DNA of 64,000 bases from positions 1-64,000 of the forward strand of contig SWDT01000071.1 of assembly GCA_009193035.1 (NCBI GenBank). The letters run 5' to 3'. The notes under the pieces are model-generated. The model saw only the letters and a program-made list of their open reading frames with translations. It was not told the origin of the DNA and did no database searches. Numbering within the stretch: position 1 is the first letter of the stretch; every line of letters starts with the position of its first letter. The position numbers and the translations under genes are program-made. The DNA comes from Halicephalobus mephisto (taxonomy: Eukaryota > Nematoda > Chromadorea > Rhabditida > Panagrolaimidae). Shown piece by piece: positions 1 to 10,533 of the stretch.

Positions 1-150
1 GAATTTCAAAAAATTACTGACGAACAAAATTGAAAGACAAGAGCTTGGAAACACGGTGGCTTGGCCATTTGCGCGGAACCATAAATTGCGCGCCATTTTC
101 CCGTGTATAAGTCCGTTTCGCGTATAAGCCCGGGCTTATGCTTCGGAAAT
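1..150. mobile_element. Terminus of a pogo/Tigger-like element, cut by the window edge
   Basis: These 150 bases are the reverse complement of 10534-10684, the end of the full pogo-like element. They end at 150 in a cggaaat terminus followed by a TA dinucleotide (151-152), the target-site duplication expected of pogo elements. The rest of the element lies left of the window. It shows that the left arm of the large inverted repeat also ended in this transposon. Confidence 0.75.
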
Positions 151-181
151 TAAAGTAGTTTTGGACTAGATGAAGCCAGAC

Positions 182-574
182 CTAGTTTTCCGACAGGAAA
201 AACTTTTCCGTAGTTGGATAGTGGCATTTGGTAAAACAGTTGCTACAAGTCACATTGAGGTAATTATTTTCATTGATGATTATTCGGTTGTTCTCAAGTC
301 TTGTTATGCTCGGGTTCTGTGGAACGCACTGTGGTTTAGCGAAGGTAATGAATGGCATCATTTCACTCTCAAAAGGATCGGCTTCGAATAGTCTACATTC
401 ATCATTAGAATTATCTATTGAGATCAGAGAAAATACATAGTTATGTGGTATTGGTGTTTGCAATCGTGCTAATGGTTCAGGATTATCAGTGGAGCAAAAT
501 AAACAGTAAACACGAGTGAGGGAATACAGAATACAGTAATTATTAAATATCCGTAGGCAATAATATTTCGTTTG
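182..574 (-). pseudogene. DUF229-family N-terminal fragment, left copy
   Basis: A minus-strand open stretch encodes a segment like the start of the extracellular part of nematode DUF229 proteins: a Cys followed by xLFEADPF, then a spaced Cys before PQNPSITRL, an NVTCSNC stretch and CHYP. DUF229 proteins are membrane-anchored, sulfatase-like nematode proteins of unknown substrate, usually about 600 residues. Only about 130 codons are present. No clear ATG lies in frame: the frame is open to a TAA near 575, and a hydrophobic run (IAYGYLIITVFCIPSLVF) sits in a neighbouring frame. The coding stretch stops about 30 bases before the pogo terminus. The catalytic region is absent, so this is a fragment. 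The mirror copy is at 10110-10502. Confidence 0.6.
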
Positions 575-976
575 TTATACACTTTTTGAGTTCAGTTTTC
601 ATTGTTGCTGAATACACCGGAAATAAAAAAGAAATCATTATTTTAAAAATCAGTAGTAGAGAACTTAAATTTAACTACGTTGAATACCGCGAATAAAAAA
701 TTGGGTCAACAATTCATGACGTTTCTTACAAGATCTTATCGTAAATTGAATGACATCAAGTCTCTCCAGGGAAGATTTTAATCAAGAGTACTTTATCTTT
801 GTTTTTTATTCTACGAAGTAAACAACAATGGAAGCTTGAACTGCGATACAAATTTTTAGCTTTTTCATAAGAATTTTTATCTTAAACACGAATTTAATAT
901 AATTTCGTAATGAAATGGTCATAGCCATTAGCCGTATTCTGTTTTACTGTAAATTTACAATAAAGGTTTAAGAATA
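575..976. repeat. Non-coding stretch between DUF229 fragment and bgnt gene; third copy at 29005-29385
   Basis: No gene is visible. From about 640 to 976 the sequence, and the last exon tail up to about 1010, is almost the same as 29005-29385 in the same orientation and as the mirror region in the right arm. At 29 kb it lies just upstream of another DUF229 gene, so the block is probably the ancestral bgnt-DUF229 intergenic region. Confidence 0.8.
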
Positions 977-2498
977 TTAACGCAGCTTGAAGATAAAAAT
1001 GAATTCTAGTTTCGATGAATATCCATATACTTCACTAAAATCAATAAGAATTGGCTCAAATCCTCTGACTTGTGATTGACAGCTTTCTTGATATTTGCAA
1101 AATGCATAACATTGGTATTCTCTTCCAGGGTACTTTTCCGATAGTTCTGTACTAAAGAGATCAACAAGGTATTGTGGATTCAGTTGTTTTATAATCATAC
1201 GAGCAGTCATATGGTCTGAACTTCCCTTCTTCTTCACTCCTGGATGAATGGAGAAAACATCACTAGCAAGAGAAAAGGTAAAATTCATGAAGCAAAGGTG
1301 CTGACCCTAGAACTCATTATTAATTAGCTTTGAGGAATCAAATAAGAAAATTACTAATTGGACGTTATTTCGAAATCTGTATGGAAATCTCTCATCATGG
1401 AAGGGAACTCTGCTATCTCCAACAAATTGAGGTTCCCAGTCGACATTCTCGTACGGGAGGATCAGAACGATCTTTGATTCGTTTGAATTCTCTGTTCGGT
1501 CAAGCCATTCATTGAAATATGGGATTTTGTGACCGTAGTTATAAAATTTGTCATGGAATGAAATTGCTTGTTTGCGCATAAGACGGACTTTCAATTCTTC
1601 TTTTGTTGTGGGTAAGGGAATTCCTTCTTCGATCTCAAATCTTCTGTAGATGATGACGGTATTTTGTTTTTCTCTGAAACTTTCTTACTGTGATCACATG
1701 TGAATTACTATTAACTCACTCTAACAGAACCTGCTTAGCGAGTTTAAACATTCTAGATTCAAAGTTCTGAACATAAAACTGTTCAATGTCTCCCGAAGTG
1801 AACAGTTCTGTTTTCATTCCTTTCCTCGCTATGTTTCTGGCTACATTTATCGGATAAAATTCAGTGATTGTATGCTGTCTGATAGATTGCAAATTAATGG
1901 TTTCATTAAACATATCATTTGGAATAGCTATGAAGGGGCAATTTTTGAAGTTTTGTTTTTCAAAGTAGAGATGAATGGAAATTTGGTTTTTTTGCTTCAA
2001 GTAAATGAAAAACGGCGCCTCCAGAATTCTCAAAATTACCTATGAACGAAAGTTCTGTTAATAATTGGAAAATCTAGATCTTACTTGAAAGTAATAATAA
2101 CTCTTCGAAGCATCTACAAAATGTTGATCATTACCACCTCCAGGATTCGGCACCAAAATTGCAATAGAAATTCCTCCCTGCCATGTTTCCAAATGTTTTT
2201 TCAAGCGACCCACATAATCGATTGTTGAATGTAAAATTAGAGTAATATGGTCTTTAGTATATTCTTCTCCCATTTTCCAATAGTTGTAGATAACACAGTA
2301 CGTATCTGAATGGATTTCTGTTTTCCATAAGTGCGTTTCATTATTTCTTTCTATAATTAAATTTTCTAAAGCTACATCTAAATCATCGTAATTAACTATA
2401 GATATTGTTTTTGGCCAGTGCACAATAGTTACTTTAATAATTAGGAGTAATACTAAGAAAGCACTCTCTTTTCTGGGACAGAGAAGACATTTAGACAT
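977..2498 (-). CDS. LARGE/B4GAT1-like (bgnt-type) glycosyltransferase, left-arm copy
   Basis: Four exons (2498-2085, 2039-1720, 1673-1355, 1306-977) join in frame to give about 459 residues. Residues 10-28 form a single hydrophobic anchor, so this should be a type II Golgi membrane protein. The Glyco_transf_49 (LARGE C-terminal/B4GAT1) family signature WEPQFV is near residue 325, followed by FHDERFPYRF and a C-terminal SDVFSIHPGVKK stretch. Related enzymes add glucuronic acid or GlcNAc to glycans such as those on dystroglycan. The usual DXD metal site, expected in the ELFTSGDIEQFY region, reads D-I-E, so activity is uncertain. Introns are 45-48 nt with good acceptors. The paralogue at 8186-9707 differs at a few residues (for example SKCLLCP against SKRFLRL at the N-terminus, and NEWLD against NEWRD). 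Comparable to the C. elegans bgnt-1 group; orthology not established. Confidence 0.85.
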
Positions 2499-4920
2499 CT
2501 GGATTCTGGAAAATTATTAATAACTTTGGCAACAATTTTTAATTAACAACAACAATATATACTATCGAATAAATGTTATTTGTGAAAATCACTATTGTTG
2601 TGCTTGCAGATTAATTTATAGCTGTAAACTAATTTTACTATGTAACGCCCATCTGATAAAATCAATTGTTTTATTCCAGCAATGCATTGATTGCTTTAAA
2701 CTTCTCCCATTTAATTTAGAAATTTCTTTAATTTTTGCTAAGCAGTACGTAACACACTAAGAGAAATTGGCTGTAAATTATGCTTTATTAAAGCTATTTT
2801 TAAAATTAAATTCAATCTGCTACCATTAATAATGAGATTCTCAAGACTAGAGTCAAAGCTTATCCTCATACGACGGTGGAGCGATTTGCAGAACAACTGA
2901 TAGGAAGTTATTAAATTAACAATACTCTTAGATGCAGGAGGAAAGACGGAAAGGATGAATAAGTAAATCTTCATAAACTATTGCGTCATAATCGAGATTA
3001 TTGCTGCACCTACTGCTCACGGTTATTGCTCAACAGAAAAGAATTCTTATAGGCTGTATTATCTCATGTGATGAAAAGTGGGTTCTCCAAAATAACTCCA
3101 GGTGAGCTGCATAATAGTCTACTTATGATACGGCTCTTGAATCAAAAAACAATAGCAGACGATTTTGGATATAATTTACTGATTTGCTAATGGAGTTATC
3201 TACTGTAATATCATGAGATTTAGGAAAACAATCATGACAGAAAAGTACTCTAAGAAAATAAAAGAAATGTACTAGCAGTTGATCAAAGTTCTGCAGCATT
3301 GCTGAATATACAAGAACTTCTCCGTCTCCACAACAATACACATCCAAATTTTCCATAAATCATGATATAAGAACTGGATAAATTCAGCTCAATAACTCCC
3401 TTGTAGCTACAATAGTCATCCTACCATCTGTCAACTAATTATCATTTTCCGACGAATTTCAACGCTTTTTATTTGGGGATATTTCCTTCAAACGAGAATA
3501 TTTCAAAACTGTTGTGAAACAGTTCATACAATATAACAGTTCAAACTTTTGCAATACTGTGATTAATAATGTTCTGTTACCAGATGTATGGCGACTCAAA
3601 TTGATTTGATTTATATCAAGCAATATCAGGACTACATTAGATCCTTAGTGTTTTGGTTCTTTCTATTTATCCCAAGCTTGAATCTCTTTATTGTATATTC
3701 AACAATCCTCAGAGAATTGATGTTAAATCCACTTTTCTGATTTCCCCCCAAAATTGCTCACTCCTTCGTTTTTCATGACCAAATGGAATCACCAGTGATT
3801 TACAAAACGATACTAGAATTTCAATTCTACGAATTAGCCCTTCAAAAAGTGGTTTCTCTCGTCAACATAGAAGTATCATTTTAAATGACATCATTTCTTT
3901 TCTTAGAGCTTTCCAGAAACTCGATTTCTAAATATCTTTTGTTAAACAAGTAAATGTGCATTTTTAATCGGTGTTCCGGCTTGGAGAACTGGAGTTGGAT
4001 GCACTGCATGTGGAGGTATATCGAGTGCTCGACAAATGCACCTTGTGTTTCAATTTGCTCCCGAATGAACTGCAGAACTCTTGTTTTGCACTTAACTAGA
4101 GCAACCAAAGATCCGTCTCAGAAAAGCGAACTTCACCCGCATGGGCTATGGATGTGAGAATTAGAACGGTCTTCGCAGAGGTTCCTATATAAAGTTCTTG
4201 AAATCTATTTCACACACCCTTCTTTTTAGCAGTAGTTTGAAGAACCATTTCTGTAGTTTTCAGTGAGTGAGGAACGAAATTAAGGTGACTCTTCTGTGAC
4301 TTTGAGAGACGCCGTTGAAAAGTCACTAAAAAGTTTTCATTTTCTGGTTTCTGTTTGCTTTAGAAGCCATTTGGAAATTTCCTCAGATATCAGACTCGAA
4401 ATGGGTAGTAAATTTGATCACTCGAGGTGTTTTCTAGCGAGACCTAATTTTCTATTCAGTGCGTGTTAGTAAAATCGAACCAAGGTCAATTTTCGGGTAT
4501 CCTTTGTCTTCCAATTGAGATGTCTTTAGAATGCTATTTTAATCAACTCCTATTACAAACATCAACAGATTCATTGGTTGTTAATAAATACGTTTTTTCA
4601 TTGTCAGACATGAGAAAGAACTTCTGGAAATTGACCACTGACGACCTTGAGAATCGGGGAGTAACTCAAATATTGTGTGTCATGCTAGTTAGACACAAAA
4701 ACATATTCTTATGTTTATCCTGTATGAGGGTTATCGGTACTTGTATGATTATTGGATTCACTCATAATCTTGTAATTGTTTAAAAAAAATGAAAATCGGA
4801 CTTTATTGCACAGGCAATGGGATGTTAAATTAAACTTTGCAAAGATGTTCAAAGAACGGGAAAGGATATTTAACTGCACTGGAAGAGATGGTGTTCCTGC
4901 AGCTTCATAAAGTCGTGAAT
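2499..4920. other. Gene-poor duplicated DNA between bgnt copy and peptide gene
   Basis: Positions 2499-2814 belong to the palindrome arm and the rest to the block shared with 35745-38340. Several short open frames occur (2738-2974, 3123-3356, 4463-4783). They recur in the partner copy, but the surrounding DNA is just as conserved and there are no splice-linked partners, so I do not call genes. Confidence 0.6.
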
Positions 4921-5257
4921 TTAACCACGGTGGCGTCTCTGGGCACGAAGGTGTTTACGTTGACGGCGTTGATGACGAGCCAAACGGTGGTTTCTCTGTG
5001 CACGTCTACGGCGTTGGCGTCTGTTACGGCGGTTGCGTCTTCTCTTGTTGGCGTCTCTCTTGTCGATGGAGTGTTCGTCATCAATCTGGAAGAATCCATC
5101 ACCGTTTATTCTTTAATGAAACACGAAAACTTACGATTCCTTCAACAGCAGTCAAGTCGTTCGTGGCCTCAACGAGGTGACTAGATTGTTCCTGTTCGAC
5201 AGCAGCGACAACGAGGACAAAGGCGAGGAGGAGAGCGAGCAAAGCGAGGAACTTCAT
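4921..5257 (-). CDS. Secreted Arg/His-rich cationic peptide precursor, copy 1
   Basis: Two exons (5257-5135 and 5085-4921, 49-nt intron, GT-AG) encode a 95-residue precursor. Residues 1-19 form a strong signal peptide (MKFLALLALLLAFVLVVAA). Residues 20-49 are acidic (QEQSS, DLVEATNDL, IDDEHSID). A Lys-Arg at 50-51 is a likely convertase site, and the last 44 residues are almost all Arg, His, Gln, Asn and Ala, with about 20 Arg. This layout is typical of antimicrobial or other secreted cationic peptides made as a neutralised precursor. I do not recognise a named family. A TATA box lies 48 bases upstream of the ATG. Paralogues: 35937-36255 and 39697-40033. The mature part is nearly identical to copy 3, although the distal flanks match copy 2. 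A protamine-like role is possible, but the signal peptide argues for secretion. Confidence 0.85.
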
Positions 5258-5304
5258 TTTCCTTGTTCAGTTGGTTGACTGATGCTTCACTCCAGAATCC
5301 ATCA

Positions 5305-5312
5305 CTTTTATA
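5305..5312 (-). promoter_or_regulatory. TATA box of peptide gene copy 1
   Basis: TATAAAAG on the minus strand, 48 bases before the ATG. The same motif at the same distance occurs in copies 2 and 3. The intervening leader (ending in caaccaactgaacaaggaaa) is almost identical in all three, suggesting shared regulated transcription. Confidence 0.7.
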
Positions 5313-6545
5313 GACTTGGAGAAAGGCGGATGAGCTTCAAACACAGTGCTCATCCCGCCTGCAACTCTGAAATCCAGTACGGCATAACTTGTTTTCTCGA
5401 AGACTAGATCTCGTTTTCAATTAAAGATGAAAAAGAGGAAATGGAAATCCTGTATTTTAATTTCTACCAGGATTCATAAATAACTGATCATTGTGGTTCC
5501 TCCTATCCATAGATCCTTTTTAGTACGTTTACTACTCATGTTCAACGAATAAATAAAATTGCATTAAGGATGATAAAGCATCCGTGATTAGTGAAGAAAT
5601 GATTAATCTTCATTGATAGAATCGCAAATTGAACTTGATGGTTTTATTGAGTTTACCAATGTGATGATTGACTTTTGGTTTTTACGATAGCAGGCTTTTT
5701 GAGGAAGAGAATTCAAAATTCTCAGACGTAAACGACTGAAAGTGAAGGTCTTCCGGGATCAATCATACAAAAGATTCTGTAAAGAAACGAGATTCTCAGT
5801 GGTTGGAGGATAAAAATATTAGACTGTATTTACAGGTTTCAATAGAACAATAAAACCGTATACAATCATAGAAGAAGAATAGCACAATTGTCACGGATTT
5901 CTAATTTACACGCACGTCTTTTTTATCTGTGTTGACTGGTTTTTAGAATTGCACGTGAGATACAGGATACTTTTTTGTTTAGTTATTGTTGGTCTTGTGC
6001 CAAATTTCTTGTTTTTCAAGTTGTGCAGTTACGCGACAACTCTCAATTTAATCTACCGATGTATATGCAATCACTTGAGAGTATCAAAGATGCTGGTAGA
6101 CTACAATTACCTGTCTGTTTGGATCAAGTTGAAAATTTGTAAAACATGATAATAATGAATTACTGCATAAGTAATAATTTATTTTTCAATTTATTCGGCA
6201 GCACATATTGTACTGATTCAGTGAAATCTTTTTGTGAATACCTATATAATGTCTCTTCTCCTGTTCATATGATTTATATACTTTGAATTTTTAAAGCGGA
6301 AATCAATATCATTATCTTTTGAGAGCTGAGTAGAAATCTGTCTGTACAAAGAGCTGTGATTTCGTGTTATTCTGTGTCTTTTGACATGTTTCACACAGCT
6401 TTGAAATAAGTTATTTTCTGGCCATCTGCAGAAAGGCTAAAGAAATATTCCTGGATAAATCTGGACATGATCGATTCTGAGTATTTGAATCTAGAGAAAT
6501 TGTGCAAGATAAATTATACTAACTGTTAGGAATTTTTAAATTTAA
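5313..6545. other. Intergenic region upstream of peptide gene copy 1
   Basis: The first ~250 bases are the promoter-distal region shared by the three peptide genes. The rest is AT-rich with no supported gene. Positions 6105-6325 form a separate repeat shared with 39090-39310. Confidence 0.6.
6105..6325 (+). repeat. Low-copy repeat shared with 39090-39310 (same orientation)
   Basis: About 220 bases beginning 'ttacctgtctgtttgg' and ending in 'atcattatcttttga' match 39090-39310 almost base for base. The orientation is direct although the neighbouring peptide genes are inverted relative to one another, so the local rearrangement involved more than one step. Confidence 0.85.
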
Positions 6546-7609
6546 CCCTTAATATACCAACCCTCTCCCATCAACGTTGTTTACCAAGCTGGGGTCCTCA
6601 CAGGACCCCACGGTTTTTTTAAAATTACTCAATTGTTTGATGCATTAGATGACTCAAATTATGCTTTTTGGATTGATTAACACATGCGTTAGTGATTCAA
6701 GCGTTACCGATATTATATTTTGTATATTAATTTAATTAACAAAAAGTAAATCAACAATAGGTACGGGTTGTACAAAAAGAAAGTATTTTTGATTTGAATT
6801 TTGTTATTCGAAAAGCTGTAAGGCAGATTTTTATGAATAACTAGAGTGTCTTATAAGGCATCTTTGAGGACTATAACTACCCCATGGGGGGCGCCCCTGG
6901 GGAAATTAGATCAAATCGGAGAAAGTTCTCCATACAAAATTTTTCGAGATTTCTGCCAAAACTTCTTCTTAGTGAGTTGGTGTTGAGAAACGCTTTTGTG
7001 ATTTTCAAAAAGCAGTTAGTGTAACTTACGTATAGATTTAAGGAATTTTTGATAGCTTTTCTGATGATTAGCCCTTATCAGCCTCATAGGGGCAAAACCC
7101 GCATATTGGGGATAAAATTTTTGGACTGTGGGAGCTATTATCCACTTAAAGCTCTGTGTTTTAGTGAAGTTTTAGAATCCCAAGTGGCTTCTCAAACAAA
7201 CTGAACGCAAAACGTAAAAAATTAAGACTTTTTTAGGCAAAATTTTGTATGAAGAACCTTCTCCGAGTTCATGTAATTTCCACAGGAGGCGCCCCCTAAG
7301 GACAACTTCAGTGTCAGAAGATGAGTTATAAACTACTCTAGTTATGCACAAAAAATAAATTTTATAGCTCTTCATATAAAAAAGTTAGAGTCAAAAATAC
7401 TTTTTTCATCCATCAATGGCGATACCATGGACCCCAGCGAAATTTTAAAATATTTTTAATCAACATTTTATCTTATTACATGATGTATATCTTAGGCTCA
7501 TGAAGGACACATACAAAAAAGATATACAAATTAGCTGTTATAGTTAAAGAACTATAACAAAAAATCGTCTTCTGGGGTCCTCCAGGGACCCCGCTTGGTA
7601 TATTAAGGG
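6546..7609. mobile_element. piggyBac-like non-autonomous foldback element
   Basis: The element starts CCCTTAATATACCAA and ends in the reverse complement TTGGTATATTAAGGG. It is flanked on both sides by TTAA (6542-6545 and 7610-7613), the exact target site of piggyBac transposases. Just inside each end is a small hairpin (ggggtcc...ggacccc). The interior is also inverted: the GC-rich 'ggggggcgccc' stretch near 6885 and 'ggaggcgcccc' near 7287, with their neighbours, are reverse complements. The 1,064-bp unit is therefore mostly two long arms. No transposase is encoded, so it must be mobilised in trans. Confidence 0.85.
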
Positions 7610-7613
7610 TTAA

Positions 7614-7859
7614 AACAATTAAAGAAACTCAGTTTAAAACAAAAATTTTGACTGCAATGTTAATAAATTCCGAATAAAACATTTCGGAATCCAAAAAGCT
7701 TTTTTATATACTATTTCCATGGTTTATATAATGAAGTCTGATATATATAATTTGTTTTATTTCAAATTCATTAAAAACCAAAAAACTCAATTTTTATTGA
7801 TCGCTTATCTCGATACCTCCAAAAGAAACAACAGTATAGCGCTAATACTAAGGCACATT
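7614..7859. other. AT-rich spacer before the right palindrome arm
   Basis: About 250 bases of AT-rich sequence between the piggyBac-like element and the start of the right arm. No feature is supported. Confidence 0.5.
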
Positions 7860-8185
7860 GGTAGCAGATTGAATTTAATTCTAAAAATAGCTTTAATAAA
7901 GCATAATTTACAGCCAATTTCTCTTAGTGTGTTACGTACTGCTCAGCAAAAATTAAAGAAATTTCTAAATTAAATGGGAGAAGTTTAAAGCAATCAATGC
8001 ATTGCTGGAATAGAACAATTGATTTTATCAGATGGGCGTTACATAGTAAAATTAGTTTACAGCTATAAATTAATCTGCAAGCACAACAATAGTGATTTTC
8101 ACAAATAACATTTATTCGATAGTATATATTGTTGTTGTTAATTAGAAATTGTTGCTGAAGTTATTAATAATTTTCCAGAATCCAG

Positions 8186-9707
8186 ATGTCTAAACGTTTT
8201 CTCCGTCTCAGAAAAGAGAGTGCTTTCTTAGTATTACTCTTAATTATTAAAGTAACTATTGTGCACTGGCCAAAAACAATATCTATAGTTAATTATGATG
8301 ATTTAGATGTAGCTTTAGAAAATTTAATTATAGAAAGAAATAATGAAACGCACTTATGGAAAACAGAAATCCATTCAGATACGTACTGTGTTATCTACAA
8401 CTATTGGAAAATGGGCGAAGAATATACTAAAGACCATATTACTCTAATTTTACATTCAACAATCGATTATGTGGGTCGCTTGAAAAAACAGCTGGAAACA
8501 TGGCAGGGAGGAATTTCTGTTGCAATTTTGGTGCCGAATCCTGGAGGTGGTAATGATCAACATTTTATAGATGCTTCGAAGAGTTATTATTACTTTCAAG
8601 TAAGATCTAGATTTTCCAATTATTAACAGAACTTTCATTCATAGGTAATTTTGAGAATTCTGGAGACGCCGTTTTTCATTTACTTGAAGCAAAAAAACCA
8701 AATTTCCATTCATCTCTACTTTGAAAAACAAAACTTCAAAAATTGCCCCTTCATAGCTATTCCAAATGATATGTTTGATCAAACCATTAATTTGCAATCT
8801 ATCAGACAGCATACAATCACTGAATTTTACCCGATAAATGTAGCCAGAAACATAGCGAGAAAAGGAATGAAAACAGAACTGTTCACTTCGGGAGACATTG
8901 AACAGTTTTATGTTCAGAACTTTGAATCTAGAATGTTTAAACTCGCTAAGCAGGTTCTGTTAGAGTGAGTTAATAGTAATTCACATGTGATCACAGTAAG
9001 AGAGTTTCAGAGAAAAGCAAAATACCGTCATCATCTACAGAAGGTTTGAGATCGAAGAAGGAATTCCCTTACCCACAACAAAAGAAGAATTGAAAGTCCG
9101 TCTTATGCGCAAACAAGCAATTTTATTCCATGACAAATTTTATAATTACGGTCACAAAATCCCATATTTCAATGAATGGCGTGACCGAACAGAGAATTCA
9201 AACGAATCAAAGATCGTTCTGATCCTCCCGTACGAGAATGTCGACTGGGAACCTCAATTTGTTGGAGATAACAGAGTTCCCTTCCATGATGAGAGATTTC
9301 CATACAGATTTCGAAATAACGTCCAATTAGTAATTTTCTTATTTGATTCCTCAAAGCTAATTAATAATGGGTTCTAGGGTCAGCATCTTTGCTTCATGAA
9401 TTTTACCTTTTCTCTTGCTAGTGATGTTTTCTCCATTCATCCAGGAGTGAAGAAGAAGGGAAGTTCAGACCATATGACTGCTCGTATGATTATAAAACAA
9501 CTGAATCCACAATACCTTGTTGATCTCTTTAGTACAGAACTATCGGAAAAGTACCCTGGAAGAGAATACCAATGTTATGCATTTTGCAAATATCAAGAAA
9601 GCTGTCAATCACAAGTCAGAGGATTTGAGCCAATTCTTATTGATTTTAGTGAAGTATATGGATATTCATCGAAACTAGAGTTCATTTTTATCTTCAAGCT
9701 GCATTAA
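8186..9707 (+). CDS. LARGE/B4GAT1-like (bgnt-type) glycosyltransferase, right-arm copy
   Basis: Exons 8186-8599, 8645-8964, 9011-9329 and 9378-9707 join in frame (1,383 nt, 460 residues). The ATG at 8186 precedes a short basic tail and one hydrophobic segment (AFLVLLLIIKVTIV), fitting a type II Golgi enzyme. Family marks of Glyco_transf_49 are visible: ITEFYPINVARNIAR, VIIYRRFEIEEG, WEPQFV and DVFSIHPGVKK. As in the left-arm copy, the expected DXD reads D-I-E (TSGDIEQF). The intron phases agree with the left copy and no stop or frameshift is seen, so both copies may be expressed. The DUF229 fragment lies about 400 bases downstream on the same strand. Function is inferred from family, and the substrate is unknown. 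Confidence 0.86.
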
Positions 9708-10109
9708 TATTCTTAAACCTTTATTGTAAATTTACAGTAAAACAGAATACGGCTAATGGCTATGACCATTTCATTACGAAATTATGTTAAATTCGTGTTT
9801 AAGATAAAAATTATTATGAAAAAGCTAAAAATTTGTGTCGCAATTCAAGCTTCCATTGTTGTTTACTTCGTAGAATAAAAAGCAAAGATAAAGTACTTTT
9901 GATTAAAATCTTCCCTGAAGAGACTTGATGTCATTCACTTTACGATAAGATCTTGTTAGAAACGTCATGAATTGTCAACCCAATTTTTTATTCACGGTAT
10001 TCAACGTAGTTAAATTTAAGTTCTCTACTACTGATTTTTAAAATAATGATTTCTTTTTTATTTCCGGTATATTCAACAACAATGAAAACTGAGCTCAAAA
10101 AGTGTATAA
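9708..10109. repeat. Non-coding palindrome segment downstream of bgnt copy
   Basis: Mirror of 575-976. No gene is visible, and most of it also matches 29005-29385 in reverse complement. Confidence 0.75.
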
Positions 10110-10502
10110 CAAACGAAATATTATTGCCTACGGATATTTAATAATTACTGTATTCTGTATTCCCTCACTCGTGTTTACTGTTTATTTTGCTCCACTGATA
10201 ATCCTGAACCATTAGCACGATTGCAAACACCAATACCACATAACTATGTATTTTCTCTGATCTCAATAGATAGTTCTAATGATGAATGTAGACTATTCGA
10301 AGCCGATCCTTTTGAGAGTGAAATGATGCCATTCATTACCTTCGCTAAACCACAGTGCATTCCACAGAACCCGAGCATAACAAGACTTGAGAAAAACCGA
10401 ATAATCATCAATGAAAATAATTACCTCAATGTGACTTGTAGCAACTGTTTTACCAAATGCCACTATCCAACTACGGAAAAGTTTTTCCTGTCGGAAAACT
10501 AG
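10110..10502 (+). pseudogene. DUF229-family N-terminal fragment, right copy
   Basis: The frame is open from just after a TAA at 10107 to the TAG at 10500-10502. It reads into the DUF229-like stretch CRLFEADPFESEMM, PQNPSITRLEKN and NVTCSNC. It lacks a clear start codon and everything downstream, including the sulfatase-like catalytic half. The pogo-like element begins about 30 bases after the stop. This is the mirror of 182-574, and together with 28103-28971 it suggests a once-complete DUF229 gene that was broken up. Confidence 0.6.
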
Positions 10503-10533
10503 GTCTGGCTTCATCTAGTCCAAAACTACTTTA

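Larger units (their letters stand above)
1..2825 (+). repeat. Left arm of a large inverted repeat (partner 7860-10684)
   Basis: Read in reverse complement, the whole segment matches 7860-10684 with scattered substitutions and few or no indels. It contains a pogo terminus, a DUF229 fragment, a non-coding stretch (575-976) and a complete bgnt-like gene with its upstream DNA. The inner junction falls where 'taccattaata' (near 2820) switches to sequence shared with 35745-38340 instead. The outer end is not reached, so the arm is at least 2.8 kb. Confidence 0.93.
2815..5465 (-). repeat. Segmental duplication, inverted relative to 35745-38340
   Basis: Reading the minus strand from 5465 to 2815 matches the plus strand from 35745 to about 38340. 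That includes the peptide gene, its polyadenylation region and the long gene-poor downstream stretch. Agreement is near-complete in most of it, but drops over about 4905-5365, where this copy instead resembles 39600-40040. Confidence 0.88.

Noticed and set aside
2738..2974. Open frame starting with a signal-peptide-like MKIYLFILSVFPPAS, repeated at 38183-38401
   Set aside because: It ends without a domain, its tail differs because the duplication breakpoint cuts it, and it is not part of a spliced model I could build.
3123..3356. Open frame repeated at 37810-38034
   Set aside because: Of the differences between the two copies most change the amino acid, as expected of non-coding DNA, and no signal or domain is visible.
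4463..4783. 106-codon open frame on the plus strand, identical in protein to 36393-36713
   Set aside because: Both lie in a segmental duplication whose non-coding DNA is equally conserved; no splice partners, no motif, no promoter context.
4837..5184. Long plus-strand open frames antisense to peptide gene copy 1 (similarly antisense at 35974-36234 and 39672-40039)
   Set aside because: They are shadows of the Arg-rich coding strand; the opposite strand has a signal peptide, TATA box, intron and cleavage site.
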